Shown here one piece after another: positions 34,224-43,278 of a stretch of 64,000 nucleotides of DNA. The DNA lies in NCBI GenBank assembly GCA_965261915.1, contig CBDHDW010000013.1, forward strand, positions 1,116,001 to 1,180,000. The letters are read 5' to 3'. The position numbers and the translations under genes are program-made. Every line of letters starts with the position of its first letter. Within the stretch, counting starts at the first letter, position 1. The notes below the pieces were generated by a model. It was given only the letters and a program-made list of their open reading frames with translations, was not told the origin of the DNA and made no database searches. Source of the stretch: JAIBDK01 sp965261915 (GTDB lineage Bacteria; Pseudomonadota; Gammaproteobacteria; Arenicellales; Poriferihabitantaceae).

Positions 34224-35013
34224 CCGCTTCGATCACGTAACTTTCCGATTGTTCTGTCTCCGTCGATACAGGCGGCGTAACGTCAACACTTTCAGATTCG
34301 CCGTCTGCCACTTCACTACCACTCGATTGATTGATATCGTCTTCACCAACATTATCGTCACGACTCTGTTGATTTGAGTTCCCCTCATCGACCTCTCCAA
34401 ACATATCAGACTGTTTTTCTGCTTCGGTTTGAGACAATGCTGACAATACTTCAGGCGGTAAATTAATATCCATATCCCGGGCTATGTCAGCAAACTCACG
34501 CTGCTCTAGCAATTCAGGCAGATCACTCAACGATTCCAGATTAAAATATGCCAAAAACTCTGGTGTTGTGCCAAACAACGCTGGGCGACCCGGGACATCA
34601 CGTACCCCCAATTGTTTAATCCAGTCTCGTTCACTAAGGCGCTGCATAATTTCCGCGCTCACCGCAACTCCCCTGATTTCTTCGATATCGCCTCTTGTTA
34701 CCGGTTGTCGATAGGCGATAATTGCGAGGCTTTCGAGTTGTGCCCGAGAAAGCCTGGGCGGCCTTCCCGCCTGCAGTTTCCTGATCCATTCTGCGTAGTG
34801 CGCCCGGGTTTGCAAACGATATCCGCTGCCAATTTTTTTAACTTCGATGCTCCGTGTTTCGCAGTCTGACTTAAGCTCCTGAATAGCTTCTTTGATTTGC
34901 CGCGCTTCAGGCTCAGCTCCTTTTTCAAACAAACCCTGTATTTTCGACACCCCAATTGGGACATCAGAAACCATCAACAACGCTTCAATGATGTTTTTAA
35001 GTTGATTACTCAT
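34204..35013 (-). CDS. scpB: Segregation and condensation protein B
   Basis: A 269-residue kleisin-associated winged-helix protein. Seen: I-I-E-A-L-L-M-V-S-D, G-Y-R-L-Q-T-R, L-S-R-A-Q-L-E-S-L-A-I-I-A-Y-R-Q-P-V-T-R-G-D-I-E-E-I-R-G, and L-G-R-x-x-x-P-G-R-P type D-V-P-G-R-P-A-L-F-G-T-T. A Gln/Ser/Glu-rich tail of about 90 residues lengthens it. Works with ScpA and SMC in chromosome organisation. Confidence 0.93.
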   Translation of the reverse strand: MSNQLKNIIEALLMVSDVPIGVSKIQGLFEKGAEPEARQIKEAIQELKSDCETRSIEVKKIGSGYRLQTRAHYAEWIRKLQAGRPPRLSRAQLESLAIIAYRQPVTRGDIEEIRGVAVSAEIMQRLSERDWIKQLGVRDVPGRPALFGTTPEFLAYFNLESLSDLPELLEQREFADIARDMDINLPPEVLSALSQTEAEKQSDMFGEVDEGNSNQQSRDDNVGEDDINQSSGSEVADGESESVDVTPPVSTETEQSESYVIEADGQKSG

Positions 35014-35119
35014 TAAATGCTATAAAAATAATTAGTATAAAAATTGATATAATTTTGCTGTATTCAAGCCCGTTCCAGGCCCGTTCCAATCGGGATTGGA
35101 TCAATTTTGAGGAGATTTT

Positions 35120-35962
35120 TCAGCTATCCGCCGCTTTTAAATGTATCGGTGAAAATGGCTCATTTTGTACCACCACCAGGGTATCATCCCTGATCATTTC
35201 CAAAACAGCAACGAAACTGACGACAAGACCTGACCTGCCTTCTCCAGGATCAAACAGGTCCTCAAACCTCAAAAACTGCCCCGATCGAATTCGATCCAGA
35301 ATATGTGTCATCTTTTGCCGTACCGTTAAACCCTCCTTGCCAATCTGAAACTTCCTGTTCAAATCTGAGCGCTCAATCACATTTCGAAAAGCCAGCACCA
35401 AATCGTTTAACGAAGCTCTGGACTTGACCTGAACCGGTTCCGGGTCTTCAAAACTCGCTGAAACGAGGTATAACTCCCTTTCAACCCTTTCCAGTTTATC
35501 GATATCCTGGCCTGCCTGGTTGAATCGCTCATATTCCTGCAAACGACGGACCAGTGCTGCACGGGGATCTTGTTCGTCATCATGCTCTTCGGTTTTCGGC
35601 CGAGGCAGCAGCATTCTCGATTTTATTTCAGCCAGCATTGCGGCCATGACCAGATACTCTGCCGCCAGATCCAGGCGCAGTTTACGCATTAGCTCAACAT
35701 AATCCATATACTGCCGGGTTATTTTAGCAACCGGGATATTCAGAATGTCGAGATTTTGTTTGCGAATGAGATATAACAATAAATCCAGTGGCCCCTGAAA
35801 GGTTTCCAGAAAAACTTCCAACGCATCCGGGGGAATAAACAAATCGTCCGGCCATTTCTCCAGTTCTTTACCATTCACCAGAATTCTTGCCGATTCCTGC
35901 TGCTCTGTTTTCTCGGCTTCCGGGTTTTTATTTTCAGAACGGTGTTCGATATCTGACATCAC
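35120..35962 (-). CDS. scpA: Segregation and condensation protein A (kleisin)
   Basis: A 280-residue kleisin. The N-terminal F-Q-G-P-L-D-L-L-L-Y-L-I-R-K-Q-N-L-D-I-L-N-I-P-V motif and Y-L-V-M-A-A-M-L-A-E-I-K-S-R-M-L-L-P are standard; the C-terminal winged helix has F-E-D-L-F. Bridges SMC heads together with ScpB. Same operon as trpS, scpB and rluB. Confidence 0.93.
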   Translation of the reverse strand: MMSDIEHRSENKNPEAEKTEQQESARILVNGKELEKWPDDLFIPPDALEVFLETFQGPLDLLLYLIRKQNLDILNIPVAKITRQYMDYVELMRKLRLDLAAEYLVMAAMLAEIKSRMLLPRPKTEEHDDEQDPRAALVRRLQEYERFNQAGQDIDKLERVERELYLVSASFEDPEPVQVKSRASLNDLVLAFRNVIERSDLNRKFQIGKEGLTVRQKMTHILDRIRSGQFLRFEDLFDPGEGRSGLVVSFVAVLEMIRDDTLVVVQNEPFSPIHLKAADS

Positions 35963-36006
35963 TTGTCATTTTAATAATGCAGTTTCATTGACTGCCTTTC
36001 GAAAAT

Positions 36007-37236
36007 TTAGCGATAAACCGTGCCCACGGAATCACGGACTATTTCCATTGTTTCCCGAGCAACTTCACTGGCTCGCCGGTTACCCTGCTCAATAACTTCT
36101 CGAAGCATAGCAGGATTTTCCTCATATGGCTTTGCCCGCGCCAAAATCTCTTCCTGTTCATTCAGGATCGCCTCAATAAGCGGTTTTTTACATTCCAGAC
36201 AGCCAAATTCTGCGGCCCTGCAGCCTTTTTGAACCCATTCTCCGGTTTCGTCATCACTGTATACCTTATGCAGCTGCCACACTGGGCATTTATCCGGGTC
36301 GCCCGGGTCAGTGAGTCGAACACGAGCAGGGTCTGTTGGCATCACCTTTATTGTTTGCTCCACACGTTTTGGGTCATCCCGCAGAGCGATGGTATTGCCG
36401 TAGGATTTTGACATTTTCTGCCCATCCAGGCCGGGCATTTTGGCAGCTTCAGTCAGCAGCGCATCCGGTTCGGGTAAAATTGCACGACCTCGCCCCTGAA
36501 GAAAACCAACGAGCTGATCTTTCTGCTGCTGATTAATATTGGCTTGATTTGTAATGAGCTCGCAAGCGCGTGAGTGGGCATCTCGGTCACCTTGTTCGGA
36601 ATATGCCTGTTTTAGATTGCGAAACGTTTTCGCTGCTTTTTTACCCATTTGGAAGAGTGATTCAGCTACCTGATTTTCAAAATCAGGCCCTCGACCAAAA
36701 AAGTAATTGAATCTCCGCGCTACTTCTCGTGTCAGTTCTACATGGGGGACCTGATCCTCGCCCACCGGAACCTGTGCCGCACGATAAATTAAAATGTCTG
36801 CAGACTGAAGCAACGGATACCCGAGAAATCCATAAGTCGCCAAATCCCTGTCTTTAAGTTTTTGCTGCTGATCCTTAAAACTCGGTACGCGCTCCAGCCA
36901 TCCCAGCGGTGTAACCATAGATAACAGCAAATGTAATTCGGCGTGCTCCGGGACACGAGATTGTATAAACAGGGTTGCCTTTTCAGGATCCACTCCAGCG
37001 GCGAGCCAATCGATGACCATATCCCAGACGTGTTGGTTCATCGTTTCTGGCGCTTCATAATGTGTCGTTAAGGCGTGCCAATCAGCTATGAAAAAGAAAC
37101 ATTCATAATCTGACTGTAATCTCACCCAGTTTTTTAGAACACCGTGATAGTGGCCAAGATGCAGTCGGCCGGTTGGCCTCATTCCAGACAAAACACGATT
37201 GTTTGCTCTGGTGTTTTGGTTATTCTTATCTGTCAT
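36007..37236 (-). CDS. trpS: Tryptophanyl-tRNA synthetase (long form)
   Basis: A 409-residue class Ic synthetase. H-I-G-H-like motif is R-L-H-L-G-H-Y-H; the K-M-S-K-S motif is G-Q-K-M-S-K-S-Y-G-N. Typical TrpS has about 335 residues; this one has an extra region (about 185-265) before KMSKS, seen also in Pseudomonas-type long TrpS. The Cys-containing G-C-L-E-C-K-K segment lies near the C-terminus. Confidence 0.93.
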   Translation of the reverse strand: MTDKNNQNTRANNRVLSGMRPTGRLHLGHYHGVLKNWVRLQSDYECFFFIADWHALTTHYEAPETMNQHVWDMVIDWLAAGVDPEKATLFIQSRVPEHAELHLLLSMVTPLGWLERVPSFKDQQQKLKDRDLATYGFLGYPLLQSADILIYRAAQVPVGEDQVPHVELTREVARRFNYFFGRGPDFENQVAESLFQMGKKAAKTFRNLKQAYSEQGDRDAHSRACELITNQANINQQQKDQLVGFLQGRGRAILPEPDALLTEAAKMPGLDGQKMSKSYGNTIALRDDPKRVEQTIKVMPTDPARVRLTDPGDPDKCPVWQLHKVYSDDETGEWVQKGCRAAEFGCLECKKPLIEAILNEQEEILARAKPYEENPAMLREVIEQGNRRASEVARETMEIVRDSVGTVYR

Positions 37237-37365
37237 GTTTTAGACTGTAGTTTAACTTTAGATCGGCTAAAGGTTTTTATCAGGTGCTCATAAGTCTGCT
37301 TTGCATCACCAGATACTCCGGCTAATTCCACATGCTTACTTGTTATTCGCAACGATAACCGGTCA

Positions 37366-37986
37366 CTATAAAAATGCCGCTACATCGCCCTTTCCGCGCC
37401 TAAGAACCTGGGGAACAGAATCAACCATTCCGATGACCGAAGTTGGTTCGTTATCGCAGGGCCCGCCATCAATAACCAAATCAACTTCATGTTCCAGCTT
37501 TTCGCGAATTTCATCGGCATCGTTCAAAGGCAGCGTATTGCCCGGCAAAATCAATGTCGAACTCATCAATGGTTCTGACAGTAAACTCAGCATCATTGAG
37601 ACGATGGGGAAATCGGGTACACGCAGTCCGATTGTTCGGCGTTTCGGATTTTGCAAACGTCTTGGAACCTCGCGCGTGGCGGCGAGAATAAAGGTATAGG
37701 GTCCAGGAGTAAAGCGTTTTAATAAGCGATACACTTCGTTGTCTACCCGTGCATAAAGACTCAGTTCTGACAGGTCCTGACAGACCAGCGTAAAGTCATG
37801 CGCATCTCCCAGACAACGGATTTTCCGAATTCGATTCATCGCCTCTTTATGTCCGATGGCACATCCCAATGCGTAACTGGAATCCGTTGGATAGGCAATC
37901 ACCCCTCCCTGACGAATAATCTCCACAGCCTGACTGATTAGTCTGCGTTGTGGATTTTGCGGATGAATACTAAAAAACTGCGCCAT
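37366..37986 (-). CDS. YciO/Sua5 family protein (threonylcarbamoyl-AMP synthase fold)
   Basis: A 206-residue YrdC-fold protein. Seen: I-R-Q-G-G-V-I-A-Y-P-T-D-S-S-Y-A-L-G-C, K-E-A-M-N-R-I-R-K-I-R, and P-G-P-Y-T-F-I-L-A-A-T-R-E-V-P-R-R. It is of the YciO branch, whose activity in t6A synthesis is disputed; a TsaC would be expected elsewhere. Its ATG overlaps the pcnB stop by one base. Confidence 0.85.
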   Translation of the reverse strand: MAQFFSIHPQNPQRRLISQAVEIIRQGGVIAYPTDSSYALGCAIGHKEAMNRIRKIRCLGDAHDFTLVCQDLSELSLYARVDNEVYRLLKRFTPGPYTFILAATREVPRRLQNPKRRTIGLRVPDFPIVSMMLSLLSEPLMSSTLILPGNTLPLNDADEIREKLEHEVDLVIDGGPCDNEPTSVIGMVDSVPQVLRRGKGDVAAFL

Positions 37987-39413
37987 TAACCTGTATTTCC
38001 ACGATTACGTTTTTTTTGCTTTCGTCGTTTTGATGAGCGTCCAGAGAAGTGCGTACGACACCCTGCTATCATCTCGGTAATGCCATCATCTTCAAGTTCC
38101 TGAATCCGCGTCCACCAGTCAACGGTCTCATGCTCAACTTCTCCAGCCTGAGCCCTCATCTCCAGGAAGTCGTAACCCGCGCGGAATCGTCGGGCGCTTA
38201 AAATTCCCCTGATCATCCGCGGGGCTCTTTTCATCAGTCTGGGCTGCAACCCCCAGATTTCGCTGGCTGGACTTCTCACCCGCCAGGGTATCGATACCAC
38301 TCTATTTTGAATTTTAAATACGTGATCCGAAGCCGCCCACATCGCTTCGTTGTGTTGAACACCGGATTGACGCTCAATTTCAATGCGCAATAAATAGGGT
38401 TTCCACAGTAATACAGCATAGAGATATCCTGCCATTACGGGTAATTCGGAATGGATTCTACTGTCTGTATTTTTCAATGCTTTATCAATTAGCGCTGCAA
38501 AACTCCCATCATCCGCATCAGCCAAAGCACGCATAGTTTGTGTAAAAAGGATTTCAGCCAGTGGCGTTTGACACAGCTTCCGCCAGGTTACCCGTGCCGC
38601 ACCGTGATGAAACAGCTTTAACACCTCATCGAATAGTCTGGCTGCCGGAACCTGATTCAACTGATATGCGTTGTCCACCAGCGCTGAATTCAACGACGGA
38701 TCAATTGCTAAATTCAACTTTGCGGAAAAGCGTACCGCTCTCAGCATCCTGACCGGGTCTTCGGAAAATCGAACAGCAGCCTGACCAATAATTTGCAATG
38801 TGTTGCTTTTTAAATCCGCAACCCCGTTACAATAATCAAGCACCGTATTACTCACAGGGTCATAGTAAAGTGCGTTAACGGTAAAATCCCTTCTCCCGGC
38901 ATCTTCGGACAAAGTTCCGTAAACGTTGTCATCCAGTATGCGGCCTGAATTTGATGTTGCGGGTCGATGCGGCCTGTTGCGCTTGACAGATTTTTTGCCC
39001 TGGTTGGCGTGCCGGGTATTTTTTCGGGAAAGCTGTTTTGTTGCATCAGCCCGATAGGTTGCGACCTCAATAATTTCCCTGGATGGATATTCGCCACGCG
39101 CACGCTGGAATGGGACATGGACAATTTTGAAGCGGCGACCGATTATACGCGAGCGCTTAAATATTGAATTAACCTGCTCTGGTGTCGCATCCGTTGTAAC
39201 ATCAAAATCCTTGGGCTTTAACCCCAGAACCATATCGCGCACACAACCTCCAACCAGATACCCGTCAAAACCGGCTTGCTGAAGCTGATTGACTACAAAC
39301 AAAGCATTTTTGCTAACGTCGGACTCCCGAAAACCCAGTTCAGACGCGTTATAGGTTTTCGGGGTCAAAATATTGCGATCATCCAAATCAATCGATATCT
39401 TCCCAATACACAA
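37986..39413 (-). CDS. pcnB: Poly(A) polymerase I
   Basis: A 475-residue class II nucleotidyltransferase. Motifs: Y-L-V-G-G-C-V-R-D-M-V-L-G-L-K-P-K-D-F-D-V-T-T-D-A-T-P-E-Q (catalytic D-x-D), R-R-D-F-T-V-N-A-L-Y-Y and F-S-E-D-P-V-R-M-L-R-A-V-R-F. A Lys/Arg-rich insert (about 145-165) and basic tail (K-R-R-K-Q-K-K-R) would bind RNA. It could be confused with CCA-adding enzyme, but length and tail fit PcnB. TTG start at 39413; no better start is near. Confidence 0.9.
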   Translation of the reverse strand: MCIGKISIDLDDRNILTPKTYNASELGFRESDVSKNALFVVNQLQQAGFDGYLVGGCVRDMVLGLKPKDFDVTTDATPEQVNSIFKRSRIIGRRFKIVHVPFQRARGEYPSREIIEVATYRADATKQLSRKNTRHANQGKKSVKRNRPHRPATSNSGRILDDNVYGTLSEDAGRRDFTVNALYYDPVSNTVLDYCNGVADLKSNTLQIIGQAAVRFSEDPVRMLRAVRFSAKLNLAIDPSLNSALVDNAYQLNQVPAARLFDEVLKLFHHGAARVTWRKLCQTPLAEILFTQTMRALADADDGSFAALIDKALKNTDSRIHSELPVMAGYLYAVLLWKPYLLRIEIERQSGVQHNEAMWAASDHVFKIQNRVVSIPWRVRSPASEIWGLQPRLMKRAPRMIRGILSARRFRAGYDFLEMRAQAGEVEHETVDWWTRIQELEDDGITEMIAGCRTHFSGRSSKRRKQKKRNRGNTG

Positions 39414-39482
39414 CCACTCTCGGTGTCGATGGATTTCGACAACCCTTATTCGTCCCAGAAAAGATAAATCAGAAAATGTGTT

Positions 39483-40079
39483 CTATTCTTCCGTTTTTTT
39501 GGCCAGCACCTTCCATGCGCCGGGAATAACAATCATCGCGAGAACAATTTTTACAATATCGCCGAACAAAAATGGCATCATTCCCCAGGCCAGCACCGGT
39601 TTGTCCCAACCAACTACATTTCCCAGCCAGATTAATCCTGGAACATAAATTAATGCATTGCCGAAAAGCATGGCAAGAAACGCCGTTGAAGCTTTTCGAT
39701 CCCAACCGCGCTCAGCAAGCCATCCGGTGAGCCCTGCCGCCAGTATAAAACCAAGCAGGTATCCGCCAGTTGGTCCAACCATATAGGCCAATCCAATGCC
39801 TTTTTCCGGTGTTCCTGCAAAAACAGGAAGATTCATGCTGCCGGCCAGCAGATATAATATGACTGTTGAAGCACCCAGCTTCCAGCCATAGACCATACCC
39901 AACGACAGCACCACAAAAGTCTGCATGGTCAACGGAACCGGATAAAATGGAATTTTTACTTTGGCCGAAACCGTTAACAGAATTGCTCCAATCACAACCA
40001 GCACCAGGTTTCGAGCGAATGTTGAACTGCTCCATAATGTACCGGCAAGTGTTGGGAATTTGAGATGTTGTGTAGTCAT
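39483..40079 (-). CDS. bioY: BioY, biotin transporter S component
   Basis: A 198-residue membrane protein from ATG 40079 (preceded by an AGAGG at suitable spacing). The frame is open to 40256, but that part is not family-like. About six helices; motifs V-K-I-P-F-Y-P-V-P-L-T-M-Q-T, Y-M-V-G-P-T-G-G-Y-L-L-G-F, and W-G-M-M-P-F-L-F-G-D. ECF-type biotin uptake; no energy-coupling ATPases lie nearby, so it works alone or with a shared module. Biotin is needed by PccA. Confidence 0.9.
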   Translation of the reverse strand: MTTQHLKFPTLAGTLWSSSTFARNLVLVVIGAILLTVSAKVKIPFYPVPLTMQTFVVLSLGMVYGWKLGASTVILYLLAGSMNLPVFAGTPEKGIGLAYMVGPTGGYLLGFILAAGLTGWLAERGWDRKASTAFLAMLFGNALIYVPGLIWLGNVVGWDKPVLAWGMMPFLFGDIVKIVLAMIVIPGAWKVLAKKTEE

Positions 40080-40215
40080 TTTGGCCTCTGAAGGAAAATT
40101 GTTTAGCAATAATTGATCATTCTCAATAAATGAGAAGCAGTATAAATTCGGCGGAATCATATCATTTTTTTGTCGATAAATTTCAACGCGTTCTATCTTG
40201 AAATTGCCTATCGAA

Positions 40216-41751
40216 TTATAAACGCGAGTTACCGCGTCTGCGCTTCGCGCCACCAAAAATCACCCCGATTACCAGAAAAAACCCGACAACAGAGATGATT
40301 GGGCTATCGCCAAAGGTGATATACGGTGTAGTGCCGGTACGCGGCTGCACTTGCCCCTTGACAACATACTGGACAAATTGTGGGGCGTATACATCGAGCC
40401 CGCCTTTCCAGTTAATTAGAGAGGACAAGCCGTTATTCGATGATCGAATCATTGGCCGTTCACTTTCACGAGAACGGAATCGAGCCATTTGCAGGCGTTG
40501 ATGCGGTGCAAAAGAATCTCCAAACCAGCTATCTTCGCTGACATTGACCAATACACCGGAATTTTCCACTTGCGAGCGAATATCACCTGGAAAAGCATCT
40601 TCAAAACAAATCGAGATTGCAAACGCATTATCTGCGGCAATCAAAGGGCGCTGCGGGGATTTCCATGGCGTGAATTCAGACATGGGAATATCCAGCATTC
40701 TTAGCAGTGGGCGAAACAGCCACTGCAACGGAAAATACTCACCAAAAGGAACAAGGTGCTGCTTGCGGTAAATCATAATCTGATCGGTTACTGCAACAAC
40801 ACTGTTGTAGTCTTTTTGACTGCCTTCAACCTGATCACGATGCAAAACCCCGAAAATAAAATCGGCGGGATGGGTTTCGATTTCTCGCCAAAATTCATTC
40901 GACAGGTTATCGAGGTATTCGGGAATCGCAGCTTCCGGCCAAACGACGAGATCCTGATCCTGTAGCGTGCGACTGCGCTCCAGATAGCCTTCGATTGTGG
41001 CATTTATTTTATCCTGAGCCCATTTTTCATTCAACGGCACATTGTTTTGCACAACGGCGACATCGATCAATTCACCTTCCGCCCGGGTCCAGGCTGTTTC
41101 GTTTAATTGCCAGCCAACAATCCAAAACCCAATCAGAAAAACGGCCATAAGGCTGTTCCAAACCGATGCATTCCGTAAAATCGCTACCAGGGCACCGGCA
41201 CTTAACAAGGCAAGATAACCCACTAAATAGACACCACCGATAGGTGCAAAATTGGATAGCGGCGTGTCCAGATAGGCATATCCCGCCGAAAGCCACGGAA
41301 ATCCGGTAAATAACCAGCCCCGCAGCCATTCAATAATAATCCAGAGAGAAGGCATTATTAAGCAAAGCCGGAGATTGATATTCCATCCAATAAAGAAAGA
41401 CTGCAGCCATCCGCATATCATTGGATAACAAGAGATCGTAATAATGCCGAGGAAAATACTGAATCCGGCGACCGCAGGCGGCATCCCGCCATACGTATTC
41501 AGACTGATATACATCCACGATACGCCTACGCCGAATAGTGCGAGGCCAAAAAACAGTCCAGCGAGGATTGCTTGCCGCGTGCTGCTAAACATCCAGACAG
41601 CAAACAGAATTGCAATACTGAGCATGCCCAGAGGCCACCATCCAAATGGCGCAAATGAGAGTGCGTTCAAGCCTCCTGCAAGTATGGCGAGCAGAATTTT
41701 AATCACTGTTTGAAATGACATTAAGTTTCCATCTGCGTTCGCCAAAGACAA
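40216..41751 (-). CDS. lnt: Apolipoprotein N-acyltransferase
   Basis: A 511-residue inner-membrane enzyme that adds the third acyl chain to lipoproteins. Several N-terminal helices lead into a nitrilase domain with the catalytic triad visible as Glu in V-W-P-E-A-A-I-P-E, Lys in Y-R-K-Q-H-L-V-P-F-G-E-Y, and Cys in S-I-C-F-E-D-A-F-P. An alternative start is 41721 (M-S-F-Q-T). It follows ybeY directly; the corC gene usual between them is absent. Confidence 0.93.
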   Translation of the reverse strand: MSLANADGNLMSFQTVIKILLAILAGGLNALSFAPFGWWPLGMLSIAILFAVWMFSSTRQAILAGLFFGLALFGVGVSWMYISLNTYGGMPPAVAGFSIFLGIITISCYPMICGWLQSFFIGWNINLRLCLIMPSLWIIIEWLRGWLFTGFPWLSAGYAYLDTPLSNFAPIGGVYLVGYLALLSAGALVAILRNASVWNSLMAVFLIGFWIVGWQLNETAWTRAEGELIDVAVVQNNVPLNEKWAQDKINATIEGYLERSRTLQDQDLVVWPEAAIPEYLDNLSNEFWREIETHPADFIFGVLHRDQVEGSQKDYNSVVAVTDQIMIYRKQHLVPFGEYFPLQWLFRPLLRMLDIPMSEFTPWKSPQRPLIAADNAFAISICFEDAFPGDIRSQVENSGVLVNVSEDSWFGDSFAPHQRLQMARFRSRESERPMIRSSNNGLSSLINWKGGLDVYAPQFVQYVVKGQVQPRTGTTPYITFGDSPIISVVGFFLVIGVIFGGAKRRRGNSRL

Positions 41752-41788
41752 AGCGAAACCAGGTTGTCGTATATGTTCAGGTATGAAT

Positions 41789-42226
41789 TTAATTCAAACC
41801 GCATTCCCGCAAAACGCCTTTTTCCAGCGACGCCATTTCCTCAGCTTCTCGATCAAACTCATGATCATACCCGCAAAGATGGAGCGTACCATGAATAACC
41901 ATGTGGGCAAAATGGCTTTCAAACGTAATATTTTGTTGTTTTGACTCGGTTTTTACAATTTCAGGTGAAATCGCAATATCACCAAGGTAGTCTTCATCGC
42001 ATTCAGCAATCGCTTCAAAAGGAAACGACAGTACATTTGTAGGTGAATTTTTCCCGCGAAATGTCAAATTCAGGTTCTGCATTTCTCCCAGCGTGACCAA
42101 CTTGATGGTGAGGCTTTGCCTGGATTGGCCCGCAGCGCACAAAGCCTTACAAACCCAACGCTCAAGTTTGACCCGGTCCACCGGCTCAATCGCGTTTTCT
42201 TCAAGCCGCTGCAACTCAATCACCAT
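41789..42226 (-). CDS. ybeY: Endoribonuclease YbeY, 16S rRNA maturation
   Basis: A 145-residue metalloprotein. The zinc motif is H-G-T-L-H-L-C-G-Y-D-H near residue 114. It also has T-N-V-L-S-F-P-F. It acts in 16S rRNA 3' maturation and ribosome quality control. Sits between ybeZ and lnt. Confidence 0.93.
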   Translation of the reverse strand: MVIELQRLEENAIEPVDRVKLERWVCKALCAAGQSRQSLTIKLVTLGEMQNLNLTFRGKNSPTNVLSFPFEAIAECDEDYLGDIAISPEIVKTESKQQNITFESHFAHMVIHGTLHLCGYDHEFDREAEEMASLEKGVLRECGLN

Positions 42227-42240
42227 TAATCTGCCCGAGG

Positions 42241-43263
42241 TTATGAATCGCTGTTCTTTTCATAGGCCCGAACGATTTTTTGCACCAAAGGATGTCTAAC
42301 CACATCCTCAGGTTTAAAGCGGACAAAACTGATTCCCCGGATATCCTGCAAAACGGTTTCTGCATGTTTCAGCCCGGACAGTTGCCCCCTCGGCAAATCA
42401 ACCTGAGTGATATCACCAGTAACCACCGCACGAGAACCAAAGCCAATACGTGTCAGAAACATCTTCATTTGCTCGACGGTTGTATTCTGCGCCTCATCCA
42501 GAATAACGAAGGAATCATTTAACGTTCTGCCGCGCATATAAGCCAGCGGCGCTAATTCAATCGCACCCCTGGCGATCAGTTTACCGACACGTTCAAAACC
42601 CCGCATTTCATACAATGCGTCAAACAACGGCCGTAAATAAGGATCAATTTTTTGACCAATATCGCCGGGCAGAAACCCCAGTTTCTCACCGGCCTCAACC
42701 GCCGGGCGAACCAGCAATATACGTTCTATCTGATTTTCTGAAAGTGCGTTAACAGCACTTGCTACCGCAAGGTATGTTTTACCCGTCCCAGCCGGGCCAA
42801 TGCCAAAGTTAATATCATTATCACGGATATTTCGGAGGTATTTTTTCTGCCTGCCATTGTGGCCCTTGATCAGATTTTTACGGAGCCTGATGATAACTTC
42901 TTCGGCGGATGAATCGCTATCCGGATCTCCATCCGGCTTATTATTTTTGTCTCTGGTTAATTGCGCCGATTCAACATTGCTCAAAGCAAGCTGAACATCG
43001 CCAGCCGTTAACGGCTTTTTATGCTTTTCAGTCATATTGAAGAGCTGCTGAACAGTATTGGCGGCAATTTCCTGGTTTACCGAGGAACCGGAAACATTAA
43101 ACTGATTTCCACGGTGCCGAATTTTTATATCGAGATGATTTTCAATCTGTTTCAGGTGACTATTTAAGTGTCCGCACAATGAAGACAATTGGTCATTCTC
43201 AGCAGATTCGAGAAGAAAGGATATCGATTCCAGCGTTTTGTCTGCCGCTAATCTGCCCGACAT
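42241..43263 (-). CDS. ybeZ: PhoH-like ATPase YbeZ
   Basis: A 340-residue PhoH family P-loop NTPase. Walker A is G-P-A-G-T-G-K-T-Y; also R-P-A-V-E-A-G-E-K-L-G-F-L-P-G-D, F-V-I-L-D-E-A-Q-N-T-T (Walker B) and V-T-G-D-I-T-Q-V-D-L-P. Paired with ybeY in an operon behind miaB; thought to assist RNA processing. Confidence 0.93.
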   Translation of the reverse strand: MSGRLAADKTLESISFLLESAENDQLSSLCGHLNSHLKQIENHLDIKIRHRGNQFNVSGSSVNQEIAANTVQQLFNMTEKHKKPLTAGDVQLALSNVESAQLTRDKNNKPDGDPDSDSSAEEVIIRLRKNLIKGHNGRQKKYLRNIRDNDINFGIGPAGTGKTYLAVASAVNALSENQIERILLVRPAVEAGEKLGFLPGDIGQKIDPYLRPLFDALYEMRGFERVGKLIARGAIELAPLAYMRGRTLNDSFVILDEAQNTTVEQMKMFLTRIGFGSRAVVTGDITQVDLPRGQLSGLKHAETVLQDIRGISFVRFKPEDVVRHPLVQKIVRAYEKNSDS

Positions 43264-43278
43264 AAAGTTTATCCGACC

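Noticed and set aside
40080..40215. BirA, BioR or Fur operator upstream of bioY
   Set aside because: Partial palindromes (for example TCATT/AATGA) are present but none fits the known consensus well.
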